A program made the translations under genes and the position numbers. Shown here piece after piece: positions 17,205 to 25,171 of a stretch of DNA of 64,000 nt; position 1 is the first letter of the stretch, and each line of letters begins with the position of its first letter. The notes under the pieces are model-generated. The model saw nothing but the letters and a program-made list of their open reading frames with translations. It searched no databases and had not been told where the DNA came from. The DNA comes from Sutcliffiella cohnii (lineage in GTDB: Bacteria > Bacillota > Bacilli > Bacillales > Bacillaceae_I): NCBI RefSeq assembly GCF_002250055.1, contig NZ_CP018866.1, positions 450,001 to 514,000 on the forward strand. The letters run 5' to 3'.

Positions 17205-18230
17205 ATGAGTAAAGTGAAAATTGGAGTAATTGGTTGTGGAAGTATTGCGAAACACCGTCATTTACCGGAATATGCAAACAATAAAAATGTAGAAATTGTT
17301 GCAGTGTGTGACATCGTAGAGGAAAGAGCACAAGAGACTGCGGATAAATATAATGCAACTGCTTATACAAGTTATGAAGAGCTTTTAGCTAATGAAGACG
17401 TGGAGGCAGTAAGTGTTTGTACACCGAACTATTTACACGCTCCAGTTTCGATTGCAGCATTAAAGGCAGGTAAACACGTACTATGTGAAAAGCCGATGGC
17501 AACATCTAAAGAAGAAGCAGAGGAAATGATTGCAGCCGCTAAAGCAAGTAATAAAAAACTAATGATTGCTCATAACCAACGTTTCGTACCTTCGCACCAA
17601 AAAGCGAGACAACTAGTTGCAAGTGGAGAGCTTGGAAAAATTTATAGCTTCCGTACTGCTTTCGGTCATGGAGGCCCAGAAGGTTGGAGTGTAGATGGAG
17701 CGAATAGCTGGTTCTTTAAAAAAGAGCAAGCGTTCATCGGTGCGATGGGTGACCTAGGTGTTCATAAAACAGACCTTTTACGCTACATTTTAGGAGAAGA
17801 GTTTGTAGAAGTTGGTGCGTTCGTAGAAACTAGTGCAAAAGAAAATGCAGATGTGGATGATACAGCTGTTTGTGTTTTAAAAACAGAAAGCGGTATTATA
17901 GGTACATTAGCAGCTAGCTGGTCTTACGTATCGAAAGAGGATAACGCTACTATTATTTATGCGGAAAATGCTATCGTTCGTCTAGAAGATGACCCAGTTA
18001 ACTCCGTAATTGTTCAATATAAAAATGGTGAAGTCGTGAAATATGAGCTAGGTGGCATTCAAACGAATGAATCTGGTGGACAAACGAGCTCTCAAGTAGT
18101 AGACCAATTTATTACTTCTATCGTGAATGATGTAGAGCCACCAGTTTCGGGTGAAGAAGGAATGAAATCTTTACAAGTCGTATTAGCTGCGCTTGCTTCT
18201 AATGAAACGAAACAAATAACTAGAATTTAA
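17205..18230 (+). CDS. Gfo/Idh/MocA family oxidoreductase (first of two)
   Basis: A 341-residue NAD(P)-dependent sugar dehydrogenase. Rossmann motif GVIGCGSIAKHRH near residues 7-19, the family motif CEKPMATS with its catalytic-region lysine near residue 95, and GDLGVHKTDLLRYILG with the conserved His in the second domain. Its place after thuA makes a ThuB-like 3-dehydrogenation of a sugar the best guess. Separate from its neighbour by a single base, so translation is probably coupled. Confidence 0.9.
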   Translation: MSKVKIGVIGCGSIAKHRHLPEYANNKNVEIVAVCDIVEERAQETADKYNATAYTSYEELLANEDVEAVSVCTPNYLHAPVSIAALKAGKHVLCEKPMATSKEEAEEMIAAAKASNKKLMIAHNQRFVPSHQKARQLVASGELGKIYSFRTAFGHGGPEGWSVDGANSWFFKKEQAFIGAMGDLGVHKTDLLRYILGEEFVEVGAFVETSAKENADVDDTAVCVLKTESGIIGTLAASWSYVSKEDNATIIYAENAIVRLEDDPVNSVIVQYKNGEVVKYELGGIQTNESGGQTSSQVVDQFITSIVNDVEPPVSGEEGMKSLQVVLAALASNETKQITRI

Positions 18231-18242
18231 GTGGTGGTTAAA

Positions 18243-19280
18243 ATGACAAAAATAAAAATGGGAATTATCGGCACGGGCGGTATCGCTCGTGGCCGCCACA
18301 TTCCTGCCTACCAACAAATATCTGATCTAGTAACACTCGAGGCTGTTTGTGATGTAAATATCGATGCAGCGAAAGCGGTTGCTGAAGAGTTTGGAATTGA
18401 AAAAGTGTTCTCCGATTACACCGATCTTCTTAAAGAAGTAGACGCCGTAACAATTTGTACACCAAACAAATTTCATGCTGAAATGACGATTGCAGCGTTA
18501 GAAGCTGGTGTTCATGTGTTATGTGAAAAGCCGATGGCAATAAGTGCTGAAGAATCAGCCGCAATGCTTGAAGCTGCTAATAGAACTGGAAAAGTGTTAG
18601 GAATCGGATTCCACTATCGATTTACGAAAGATGCACAAGCGGCAAAAAGGATGATAGAAGAAAATGAAATTGGTGCGCCAATCGTGGCTCGAGCTCATGC
18701 GATGAGAAGAAGAAAAGTTCCTGGTTGGGGAGTTTTCACAAATAAAGAGCTACAAGGTGGCGGCAGCTTAATTGATTGGGGCTGTCATTTCTTAGATTTA
18801 TCTCTTTGGCTAATGGGGAATCCAAAACCGGTTGAAGTAGTTGGTCAATCGTACAACCGTTTAAGTAAAATGCCGAACCAAGTGAATCAGTGGGGAAGCT
18901 TTAATCATGAGACGTTTTCAGTAGATGATCACGTTACAGCGTACATTCGGTTTGATAATGGAGCAACGATGCTGTTTGAAACTTCTTGGGCGGCAAATAT
19001 AAAAGAAGATTCAGAAGGTGTTAGTATTTCAGGCGAAAAAGGTGGAATCGACCTATTTCCATTGGAACTGAATCAAGTGAAGCACGGCATGTTAGTAAGT
19101 AGTAAAGCTGACTGGATTCCAGGTGAAGAAAATCCTGGAGTAGCACAAGTAACAAACTTTGTGGAAGCATGTTTAGGAAAAAGTGAACTCGTAGTGAAGC
19201 CAGAGGAAGCGCTGCAAGTTTCTCAAATAATTGATGCCATTTACTTAAGTAGTGAAACAGGCAGAAGTGTAAAGCTATAA
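18243..19280 (+). CDS. Gfo/Idh/MocA family oxidoreductase (second of two)
   Basis: A 345-residue protein from ATG 18243; a GTG 12 bp upstream directly abuts the previous stop and is less likely. Rossmann motif MGIIGTGGIARGRH, CEKPMAIS, and GGGSLIDWGCHFLDLSLWLMG with the conserved Asp/His. It has the same fold as its neighbour but is clearly a distinct subgroup, so the two probably act on different steps or in opposite directions (oxidation of a sugar and re-reduction of a product). Confidence 0.9.
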   Translation: MTKIKMGIIGTGGIARGRHIPAYQQISDLVTLEAVCDVNIDAAKAVAEEFGIEKVFSDYTDLLKEVDAVTICTPNKFHAEMTIAALEAGVHVLCEKPMAISAEESAAMLEAANRTGKVLGIGFHYRFTKDAQAAKRMIEENEIGAPIVARAHAMRRRKVPGWGVFTNKELQGGGSLIDWGCHFLDLSLWLMGNPKPVEVVGQSYNRLSKMPNQVNQWGSFNHETFSVDDHVTAYIRFDNGATMLFETSWAANIKEDSEGVSISGEKGGIDLFPLELNQVKHGMLVSSKADWIPGEENPGVAQVTNFVEACLGKSELVVKPEEALQVSQIIDAIYLSSETGRSVKL

Positions 19281-19302
19281 AAGGAAAGGGAGGTTTTCAT
19301 AC

Positions 19303-20271
19303 ATGAAGTTAGGTGTTTTTACCGTTTTATTTTCTCAAAAAAACTTAGATGAAATGCTAGACTATGTAAAAAACGCAGGGGTGAAAGCTGTAGAAATTGG
19401 GACAGGTGGCTACCCTGGAAATGCGCATTGCGATATCGATGCATTATTAGAAAGCGAAGAGCTTCGCAATGAATACTTAGAAAAGGTAACTTCTCGTGGT
19501 TTACAAATTAGTGCGTTTAGCTGTCACGGTAACCCGATTTCACCTGAGAAGTCTTTTGCAGAAGAATCACATATCGCACTGAAAAAATCTATCCAACTAG
19601 CTAATTTAATGGGCGTACCTGTTGTCAACTGTTTCTCTGGAACAGCTGGTGACCATGAAGAAGCAAAATATCCAAACTGGCCGGTTACACCTTGGCCAAC
19701 AGAGTATGCGGATGTATTAAAATGGCAATGGGAAGAAAAGTTAATTCCTTATTGGAAAGAGATGGGGCAATTTGCGAAAGACCATAACGTCAAAATTGGC
19801 CTAGAACTGCATGGAGGATTTTTAGTTCATACTCCATATACTTTACTAAAATTACGTGAAGAAACGTGTGATGCCATTGGTGCGAACTTAGATCCGAGTC
19901 ATTTATGGTGGCAAGGAATTGATCCAGTTGCGGCGATTAAAATTTTAGGAAAAGCAAATGCAATCCATCACTTCCATGCGAAGGATACGTACATTGATCA
20001 AGAGAACGTTAATATGTATGGATTAGTTGATATGCAACCGTACGGAGAAGTACAAACGAGAGCTTGGACATTCCGTTCAGTAGGCTGCGGACATAGTATT
20101 CAAGAATGGTCCGACATGATCAGTGCATTACGTACGTACGGCTACGATTACGTAGTGAGTATTGAACACGAAGATCCACTAATGTCTATCGAAGAAGGCT
20201 TTGCAAGAGCAGTTAAAAACTTAAATTCCATCATCATTGAAGAAAAACCTTCAGATATGTGGTGGGCGTAA
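19303..20271 (+). CDS. Sugar phosphate isomerase/epimerase (TIM barrel)
   Basis: A 322-residue xylose-isomerase-like TIM barrel. Metal ligands are visible on the usual strands: LELHGGF (Glu), NLDPSHLWW (Asp/His), HHFHAKD (His) and SIEHEDP (Glu). It ends with a tryptophan-rich DMWWA tail. GGGAGG lies upstream. It is the last gene of the cluster; related proteins act as epimerases or as lyases and isomerases on 3-keto-glycosides. Exact substrate unknown. Confidence 0.88.
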   Translation: MKLGVFTVLFSQKNLDEMLDYVKNAGVKAVEIGTGGYPGNAHCDIDALLESEELRNEYLEKVTSRGLQISAFSCHGNPISPEKSFAEESHIALKKSIQLANLMGVPVVNCFSGTAGDHEEAKYPNWPVTPWPTEYADVLKWQWEEKLIPYWKEMGQFAKDHNVKIGLELHGGFLVHTPYTLLKLREETCDAIGANLDPSHLWWQGIDPVAAIKILGKANAIHHFHAKDTYIDQENVNMYGLVDMQPYGEVQTRAWTFRSVGCGHSIQEWSDMISALRTYGYDYVVSIEHEDPLMSIEEGFARAVKNLNSIIIEEKPSDMWWA

Positions 20272-20277
20272 CGAATA

Positions 20278-20312
20278 GGAGAGAATCTGTAATAGACAGA
20301 TTCTCTTTTTTT
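20278..20312 (+). terminator. Terminator of the sugar-oxidation cluster
   Basis: AGAGAATCTGT/ACAGATTCTCT stem with a short loop followed by seven T. Confidence 0.85.
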
Positions 20313-20321
20313 GAAAATTAC

Positions 20322-20460
20322 TTGTAAAAAATTTCTAACAATGTTATAGTCAAACTATATTGTAATACAAAGTAGTGAAAAGTTCTTTTTTTATCAAACT
20401 ATGTTGCATAACAAAATTGTTGTTCTCTTTTTTTGTTCAACTATATTGCAAAACAAGTTA
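20322..20460 (+). promoter_or_regulatory. padR promoter with three direct-repeat operators
   Basis: A good promoter: TTGTAA at 20322-20327, 17-bp spacer, TATAGT at 20345-20350. Three copies of a CAAACTATATTG-like element follow, with ACTAT at 20354, 20398 and 20440 (spacing 44 and 42 bp). Each contains TTG-N5-CAA; in the first it is the perfect palindrome TTGTAATACAA with outer ACTA/TAGT. All three lie between the predicted transcription start and the padR start codon, as for an autorepressor. Confidence 0.75.
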
Positions 20461-20478
20461 GTGGAGGGAGGGGAAAGT

Positions 20479-20805
20479 GTGTCCACAAGTCAAATATTAA
20501 AAGGAATATTAGAAGGATGTTTACTTTCTGTTATTGGAAAAGGGGAAACGTACGGTTACGAAATGATAGAAAAACTAAACAAGTACGGATTTACTATGGT
20601 AAGTGAAGGAAGTATTTATCCACTTTTATTACGAATGAGAAAAGAGGGCCTTGTTATAACAACTCAGAAAGAACTTCCATCAGGTGGTCCGAAAAGAAAA
20701 TATTATTCTTTAACAGCCAAAGGAAAAGAAGAGCTAGAAGAGTTTAAATTGCGTTGGGATGCGATTTCGAGCGGAGTTAATAACCTTTTAAAGGAGGATG
20801 AGTAG
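20479..20805 (+). CDS. PadR family transcriptional regulator
   Basis: A 108-residue protein from GTG 20479 (GGAGGGAGGGG upstream). Typical PadR winged HTH: ILKGILEGCLLSVIGKGETYGYEMIEKL at the start, SEGSIYPLLLRMRKEGLV in the recognition region, and the wing GGPKRKYYSLTAKGKEELEEF. A longer frame from 20401 would run through the operator repeats and is rejected. Co-transcribed with the HAAS-type membrane protein, to which it is coupled by overlap. Confidence 0.92.
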   Translation: MSTSQILKGILEGCLLSVIGKGETYGYEMIEKLNKYGFTMVSEGSIYPLLLRMRKEGLVITTQKELPSGGPKRKYYSLTAKGKEELEEFKLRWDAISSGVNNLLKEDE

Positions 20806-20807
20806 TG

Positions 20808-21572
20808 ATGAAAGTATCGAAACAAAGTAAAGAGTTTTTACAAAATTTAAGAGCTTATTTAATTGCAAGTGGTAAAAAGGAACAAGAAATTGAAGAGATA
20901 ATTAGTGAGTTAGAAGATCATTTAGTGGAAGCAGAAAAAGACGGTAAAAATGTAGAGGACATAGTCGGGCAAACGCCAAAGGAATATATGGAACAAATTG
21001 CAAAAGAAATGCCGCTAGATATTGGGGGAATATTAAAGTTCATTCCGATTATCTTTTTAGGAGCCTTTTCCTATATTTTACTAGGGGATGTTATTCGAGG
21101 TGGATTAGCCTATTCTGTTTTACAATTAGTTGGATATCCGATTATCTTTTTGTTTGTACTCTTGGTGTCTACAGTTGCAATCAAATATTTATCTAGTAAC
21201 AAACTATCAAAAGTAAAAGAATGGACGTTATATTGTCTAATCGGTGGAATCCCAATGGCACTGTTTGTCGGGTTACTATTTTTAAACGATGCAATAGAAA
21301 CTCCGATTTTTACATTTGGTCCGACGATTAATGTAATAGCTGCGATTTTTTCTATAGTCGTATTCATCGCCATAGCACTATGGTCTAAAACGTGGATGCC
21401 GATTGTACTACCATTAATTCTTTTTGTTCCTGAAGTAATCATCGGATTAACTTCCTTATCAGAAGAAACTAAACTAATCTTAACGGCGCTTATTTTACCT
21501 GTTGGCCTAGGTCTTTATTTTATCGTAATATGGCAGATGGAAAAGCAAAAAGTAGCAAACGTAATAGAATAA
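20808..21572 (+). CDS. HAAS/DUF1700-like membrane protein, PadR partner
   Basis: A 254-residue protein from ATG 20808 (GTG directly before it is the alternative; AAAGGAGG upstream). The first ~70 residues form a charged helical HAAS-type domain (FLQNLRAYLIASGKKEQEIEEIISELEDHLVEAEKDG), followed by six or seven membrane helices. Such proteins are usually encoded with a PadR regulator and are thought to be membrane parts of a stress or signal pathway. The function is not known. Confidence 0.8.
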   Translation: MKVSKQSKEFLQNLRAYLIASGKKEQEIEEIISELEDHLVEAEKDGKNVEDIVGQTPKEYMEQIAKEMPLDIGGILKFIPIIFLGAFSYILLGDVIRGGLAYSVLQLVGYPIIFLFVLLVSTVAIKYLSSNKLSKVKEWTLYCLIGGIPMALFVGLLFLNDAIETPIFTFGPTINVIAAIFSIVVFIAIALWSKTWMPIVLPLILFVPEVIIGLTSLSEETKLILTALILPVGLGLYFIVIWQMEKQKVANVIE

Positions 21573-21642
21573 GGGATTAAGCAAGAGGATTGTTAACAGG
21601 ATAGTAGAGAAGAAAGAAAAATAATAATAGGGAAAAAACGTG

Positions 21643-21676
21643 AAAAGGGGTCAATGTAATCTTCTGACCCCTTAAA
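21643..21676. terminator. Bidirectional terminator
   Basis: AAGGGGTCA/TGACCCCTT stem with a 10-nt loop between the converging HAAS and Rieske genes. Confidence 0.75.
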
Positions 21677-21684
21677 AAATTCCT

Positions 21685-22662
21685 TTATGCAGTTCCTAAA
21701 ACAACGCCTAATTTTTTCAAATATTGACGATACGCGATACTTACACGGTCACTTTTCAATGAAAGCTCCACCTGTAAGTCTAGCGGTAGATCTTCAGGTT
21801 TTTGATTTTCTACAATAGGTTTATCTTGAGCAAAAATCATATCCTGATAAGCAATTGTTTCCTCGTCAGATGTATTCGTATCGTAGTTAAATGCAAGAAT
21901 ACCATAAACAACCGACTTTTTCTCTTCAACAGGGGAAACGGTTAGCAAAATAGTAAACTTGTTATCTGTGTCAGGATCTCTCTTAGTAAAACGAACAGTT
22001 AATGGACTTAATATTTCGTACGTGTAATACACATACTTTGATTGACCTGAGCCATCAGGATCTGGTTGGAAAATAGCAATCTCATCAGAGTAAATACTAT
22101 TTTCTCCCCAATTCATTTCATAGTCCTCGATAACAGGTTTATCTTCTACTCCTAAAATACCACCGTGTACAAATGCAAGATGTCCAACATCTAAAAAGTT
22201 TTCTACTATTCTAGGTGGGTTAGCGTTTACTGAAGTTGGTCCCCACATAATTTTTCTTACATCTTCATTCTCCCACTCCGTAAAATCAAAAAATGTACTA
22301 TCATCAGTCGATAAATTTACCCAAATAAATCCGTATTTTTCCGCACAATGATATTTAATTGCTTTAGCTTTCATTGGAATTTTTCGTCCTTCTGGAAGTT
22401 GAGGAATCTTCTCGCAATCTCCATTTGAGTTATATTCCCATCCGTGATACGCACATACTAAATTTCCGTCCTTTACACAACCTAAAGATAGTGCTGCACC
22501 TCGATGAATGCAAAGATCTTTGAAAGCATGAACGCCTTCTTCATTTCTAAATAGAACGATACGCTCTCCTAAAATAGTAACAGATATAGGTTTATCGCTT
22601 ACTTCTTCAGAAATACAAGCTACAATCCACTCTTTTTGTAATACTGGGTCTTTAACTAACAT
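21685..22662 (-). CDS. Rieske non-heme iron oxygenase, alpha subunit type
   Basis: A 325-residue protein. The Rieske [2Fe-2S] ligands are complete: Cys51-x-His53 and Cys70-x2-His73. The mononuclear iron site is seen in NFLDVGHLAFVHGG with Asp158, His161 and His166. It has the size and order of single-component oxygenase alpha subunits (VanA- or NdmA-like). No reductase or ferredoxin gene is adjacent, so it must borrow electrons. It is divergent from an NCS2 purine-type permease, with a PurBox-like inverted pair in the shared region. That makes N-demethylation or hydroxylation of a purine or another N-heterocycle a reasonable but unproved guess. Confidence 0.88.
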   Translation of the reverse strand: MLVKDPVLQKEWIVACISEEVSDKPISVTILGERIVLFRNEEGVHAFKDLCIHRGAALSLGCVKDGNLVCAYHGWEYNSNGDCEKIPQLPEGRKIPMKAKAIKYHCAEKYGFIWVNLSTDDSTFFDFTEWENEDVRKIMWGPTSVNANPPRIVENFLDVGHLAFVHGGILGVEDKPVIEDYEMNWGENSIYSDEIAIFQPDPDGSGQSKYVYYTYEILSPLTVRFTKRDPDTDNKFTILLTVSPVEEKKSVVYGILAFNYDTNTSDEETIAYQDMIFAQDKPIVENQKPEDLPLDLQVELSLKSDRVSIAYRQYLKKLGVVLGTA

Positions 22663-22690
22663 TCGCTTTTCTCCTTATATACATTGTGAT

Positions 22691-22743
22691 TTAACATTAT
22701 GTTAAGTTAAAATTGTTCGTTAGTCAATTAAAAAACGAACAAT
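22691..22743. promoter_or_regulatory. PurBox-like inverted pair and a second palindrome
   Basis: ATTGTTCGTT (22712-22721) and AACGAACAAT (22734-22743) form a perfect 10-bp inverted repeat. Each arm fits the Bacillus PurBox AWWWCCGAACWWT in its CGAAC core with one or two mismatches, and the two CGAA cores are separated by 16 bp in opposite orientation, the spacing known for PurR sites. Closer to the Rieske gene is the perfect palindrome TTAACAT-T-ATGTTAA (22691-22705). PurR binding is inference from the match. Confidence 0.6.
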
Positions 22744-22778
22744 AATTATATCATCTAATAAAATATACGTATTTTATA

Positions 22779-22807
22779 TTTACAAAACTAATTTTAACTT
22801 CTATAAT
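22779..22807 (+). promoter_or_regulatory. Sigma-A promoter of the NCS2 permease gene
   Basis: TTTACA at 22779-22784, 17-bp spacer, TATAAT at 22802-22807, giving a 5' leader of about 40 bases. No purine riboswitch aptamer is visible in it. Confidence 0.75.
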
Positions 22808-22853
22808 ACAAATTATCGAAAAACTGAATCACATTTAGGGGGACAATTACGAG

Positions 22854-24188
22854 ATGAAGACAGAAGAGAAAAATAACGGGCTCATCGTTGGAGTAGATGA
22901 TAAACTTAGCCCAGGTAAAGCGACAATACTTGGCTTACAGCACGTTCTTGCGATGGATTTATACATTGCTCCAATAATAATTGCTGGATTATTAGCACTC
23001 GATACACAAAATACTACTTTCTTTATTCAAATGTGTTTTCTTGCAGCTGGGTTAGGAACGTTAATTCAAACTGGTTTTGGTATGAGGTTACCAGTAGTGC
23101 AAGGTCCGTCATATGTTCCGATTGGTGCATTAGCGGCAATTGGTGGAAAATTGGGCTTAGGAGCAATAGCTGGTAGTTTAATTCCCGGCGCAATATTAAT
23201 TGCTATTATTGGATATCCATTAAAATGGTTTGCGAAAGTAGTAAAAAGAATTATTCCCCCTTTGGTAGGTGGAACAGTTATTGTAATCGTAGGGATTTCT
23301 TTAATGCCAGTTCCTTTTAAAAGTATTTATTCTTCTCCAGGTAATTTAGGAGATAATGCGATGATAGCAATTGTTACGGTCGCTGTTCTTATCCTTTGTA
23401 TGTTATTAGGGAAAAAGCAGCAAGGATTAGGGACGTTTTTCCGATTAGTTTCTGTTATTTTAGCAATCGTTGTAGGAACGATTACGGCCGCTTTTTATGG
23501 AAGAGTTGATTTTTCTCCAGTTGCAGATGCAGCTTGGTTCTCGTTACCAAAGTTAATGCCTTTTGGACCTCCAGTATTTGATTTAAATGCAATTTTAATT
23601 ATGGTATTTATTTATTTTATTATTTTAGTAGAAACAACAGGAACTTGGTTCGTCGTATCAAAAGTAACGGATAGTGAATTAACAGATAAACGATTAAACA
23701 AAGCTTCTTTCGGTGAGGGGTTAGGTTGTTTTGTAGGATCTTTAGTTGGTGGAACACCGATGACAGGTTATTCTTCTAACGCTGGTCTAATTGCCATTAC
23801 TGGTGTTGCTAGTCGTGTCGCTATTTTAGCTGCAGGAGGAATATTAGTTTTACTAGGTCTTCTTCCTAAACTATCGGCATTAATAACTTGCGTACCTGCC
23901 CCAGTTATTAATGGAATTTTTGGTGTAGTTTGTATCACTATTGCGATGAACGGCTTTAAAGTAATTCAACACGTTGTATTAGATGATCGAAATATGATTG
24001 TTATCGGTTTACCAATTCTATTAACAATTGGTGTAACAGTAATGCCTTCTGAAATTTTATATAGTATGCCGGATTTAGCCAACTACGTATTATCTTCTGG
24101 TACGGCAGTAGGTGCTTTAGCAGTCCTCATATTGAATTTAATTATTCCTGAGGACAAAAAGAAAGTTCCGATTAAGAACGCGGCATAA
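22854..24188 (+). CDS. NCS2 family nucleobase:cation symporter (uracil/xanthine permease type)
   Basis: A 444-residue protein with 14 predicted helices. The half-helix motif VQGPSYVPIGALAAIGG (about residue 82) and the NCS2 signature region FGEGLGCFVGSLVGGTPMTGYSSNAGLIAITGVASR (described by its ends FGEG and GVASR, about residues 289-324) are clear. The family imports xanthine, uric acid, uracil or related bases with protons or sodium. AGGGGGACA precedes the ATG. It probably supplies the substrate of the divergent Rieske oxygenase. Confidence 0.9.
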   Translation: MKTEEKNNGLIVGVDDKLSPGKATILGLQHVLAMDLYIAPIIIAGLLALDTQNTTFFIQMCFLAAGLGTLIQTGFGMRLPVVQGPSYVPIGALAAIGGKLGLGAIAGSLIPGAILIAIIGYPLKWFAKVVKRIIPPLVGGTVIVIVGISLMPVPFKSIYSSPGNLGDNAMIAIVTVAVLILCMLLGKKQQGLGTFFRLVSVILAIVVGTITAAFYGRVDFSPVADAAWFSLPKLMPFGPPVFDLNAILIMVFIYFIILVETTGTWFVVSKVTDSELTDKRLNKASFGEGLGCFVGSLVGGTPMTGYSSNAGLIAITGVASRVAILAAGGILVLLGLLPKLSALITCVPAPVINGIFGVVCITIAMNGFKVIQHVVLDDRNMIVIGLPILLTIGVTVMPSEILYSMPDLANYVLSSGTAVGALAVLILNLIIPEDKKKVPIKNAA

Positions 24189-24202
24189 CGAAAAGTTGGG
24201 AT

Positions 24203-24243
24203 GTCCTAAAAGTCAGTAAAGACTGACTTTTAGGACTTTTTTT
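24203..24243 (+). terminator. Terminator of the NCS2 permease gene
   Basis: Perfect 15-bp arms (GTCCTAAAAGTCAGT and ACTGACTTTTAGGAC), 4-nt loop, seven T. Confidence 0.9.
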
Positions 24244-24508
24244 GTTCCTTACTCCTTATAAGGATTCTAAAACCTCATTAGTTCATAGTACAGATTTTCC
24301 ATTATGTGTAGTTTTCACGGATGTTGGCTTCATTCTATTAATTGAGAACGAACACTGTAAACTACCCTACTATCTGAATGAAATTCATACAAACAAGTGG
24401 GAAAACAATAAGGTTTCTCCACTAATTTGGCATTTATTGGACAGCCCCTTTTCCTTAATTTCTCAAGGCGAAATGTTTGACATAAATTTAGCCACAGATT
24501 ACTTTTAA
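24242..24508 (+). CDS. Doubtful 88-codon open frame, possible gene remnant
   Basis: An open frame from a TTG inside the T run of the previous terminator, with no ribosome binding site. It contains a plausible globular stretch (TDFPLCVVFTDVGFILLIENE) but I recognise no family. An AAGGA at 24261 has no start codon behind it. It may be a 5'-truncated remnant or chance. Confidence 0.25.
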   Translation: MFLTPYKDSKTSLVHSTDFPLCVVFTDVGFILLIENEHCKLPYYLNEIHTNKWENNKVSPLIWHLLDSPFSLISQGEMFDINLATDYF

Positions 24509-24570
24509 AATAATTAAGGAATCAATTGGAAATAGTAATGGATAGTATATGAACGAAAGGAATGATTGGA

Positions 24571-24996
24571 ATGAAAACAACGATTAATTGGGAAGGCAAA
24601 ATGGCTTTCGGAAGTGTAACACCATCTGGTCATGAATTAAAAATGGATGCAGCCCCTGAAGTTGGGGGAGAAAATAGTGGACCAAGACCGACAGAACTAT
24701 TATTAAATGCGGTAGCTGGCTGTACCGGTATTGACATTATCTCGATCTTACATAAAATGCGCTTAGAGCCGACTGGATTTACAATGGATGTAGAAGGAGA
24801 ACGAGCGGACGATCATCCTAAAAAGTTTACGAAAGTACATATTCACTACTCGTTAGAAGGAGAGCTTCCTGAAGATAAAGTAGTGCGAGCCATTAAGTTA
24901 TCCAAAGATACGTATTGCTCCGTGTCCCATTCTTTAAGTGCGGAAATCTCGGTTAGTTATTCTATTAATGGAAAAAAAGGGGAACAGTCTATATAA
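24571..24996 (+). CDS. OsmC family peroxiredoxin-like protein
   Basis: A 141-residue protein from ATG 24571, chosen for AAAGGA at the right distance; ATG 24562 is too close. OsmC/Ohr fold with the two redox cysteines in VAGCTGIDIISIL and TYCSVSHSL, and the motif GPRPTELLLNA. Its divergence from Ohr places it in the YhfA-like branch. It reduces peroxides with thiol help, or is a stress protein of unproved substrate. Confidence 0.88.
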   Translation: MKTTINWEGKMAFGSVTPSGHELKMDAAPEVGGENSGPRPTELLLNAVAGCTGIDIISILHKMRLEPTGFTMDVEGERADDHPKKFTKVHIHYSLEGELPEDKVVRAIKLSKDTYCSVSHSLSAEISVSYSINGKKGEQSI

Positions 24997-25021
24997 AAGT
25001 AGATGCGGTCCAAAAGATTGA

Positions 25022-25053
25022 CTATCGCAAATAAACTGCGTGCTACCGCAATA
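25022..25053 (+). repeat. Two-unit degenerate CGCAAATAA array
   Basis: TATCGCAAATAAA followed by TACCGCAATAAAA (one A lost), about 21 bp apart, between the converging OsmC and DUF2207 genes. Same strand as the other arrays. Confidence 0.75.
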
Positions 25054-25110
25054 AAATTGGAACTAGCCTCCACCGGCCAACCCTTTTTAAGCAGTATCAA
25101 ATGCCAATAC

Positions 25111-25152
25111 AAAAAAAGTGGGAGAAACAAAGTCGTTTCCCCTACTTTTTTA
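25111..25152. terminator. Bidirectional terminator
   Basis: AAAAAGTGGGAGAAAC and GTTTCCCCTACTTTTT pair with one mismatch around a 6-nt loop; A and T runs on the two sides serve both converging genes. Confidence 0.8.
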
Positions 25153-25171
25153 ATAATACACTTCATTTAAC

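Noticed and set aside
22744..22853. Purine riboswitch in the NCS2 leader
   Set aside because: The short leader lacks the conserved loops of the purine aptamer; the palindromes upstream explain control better.
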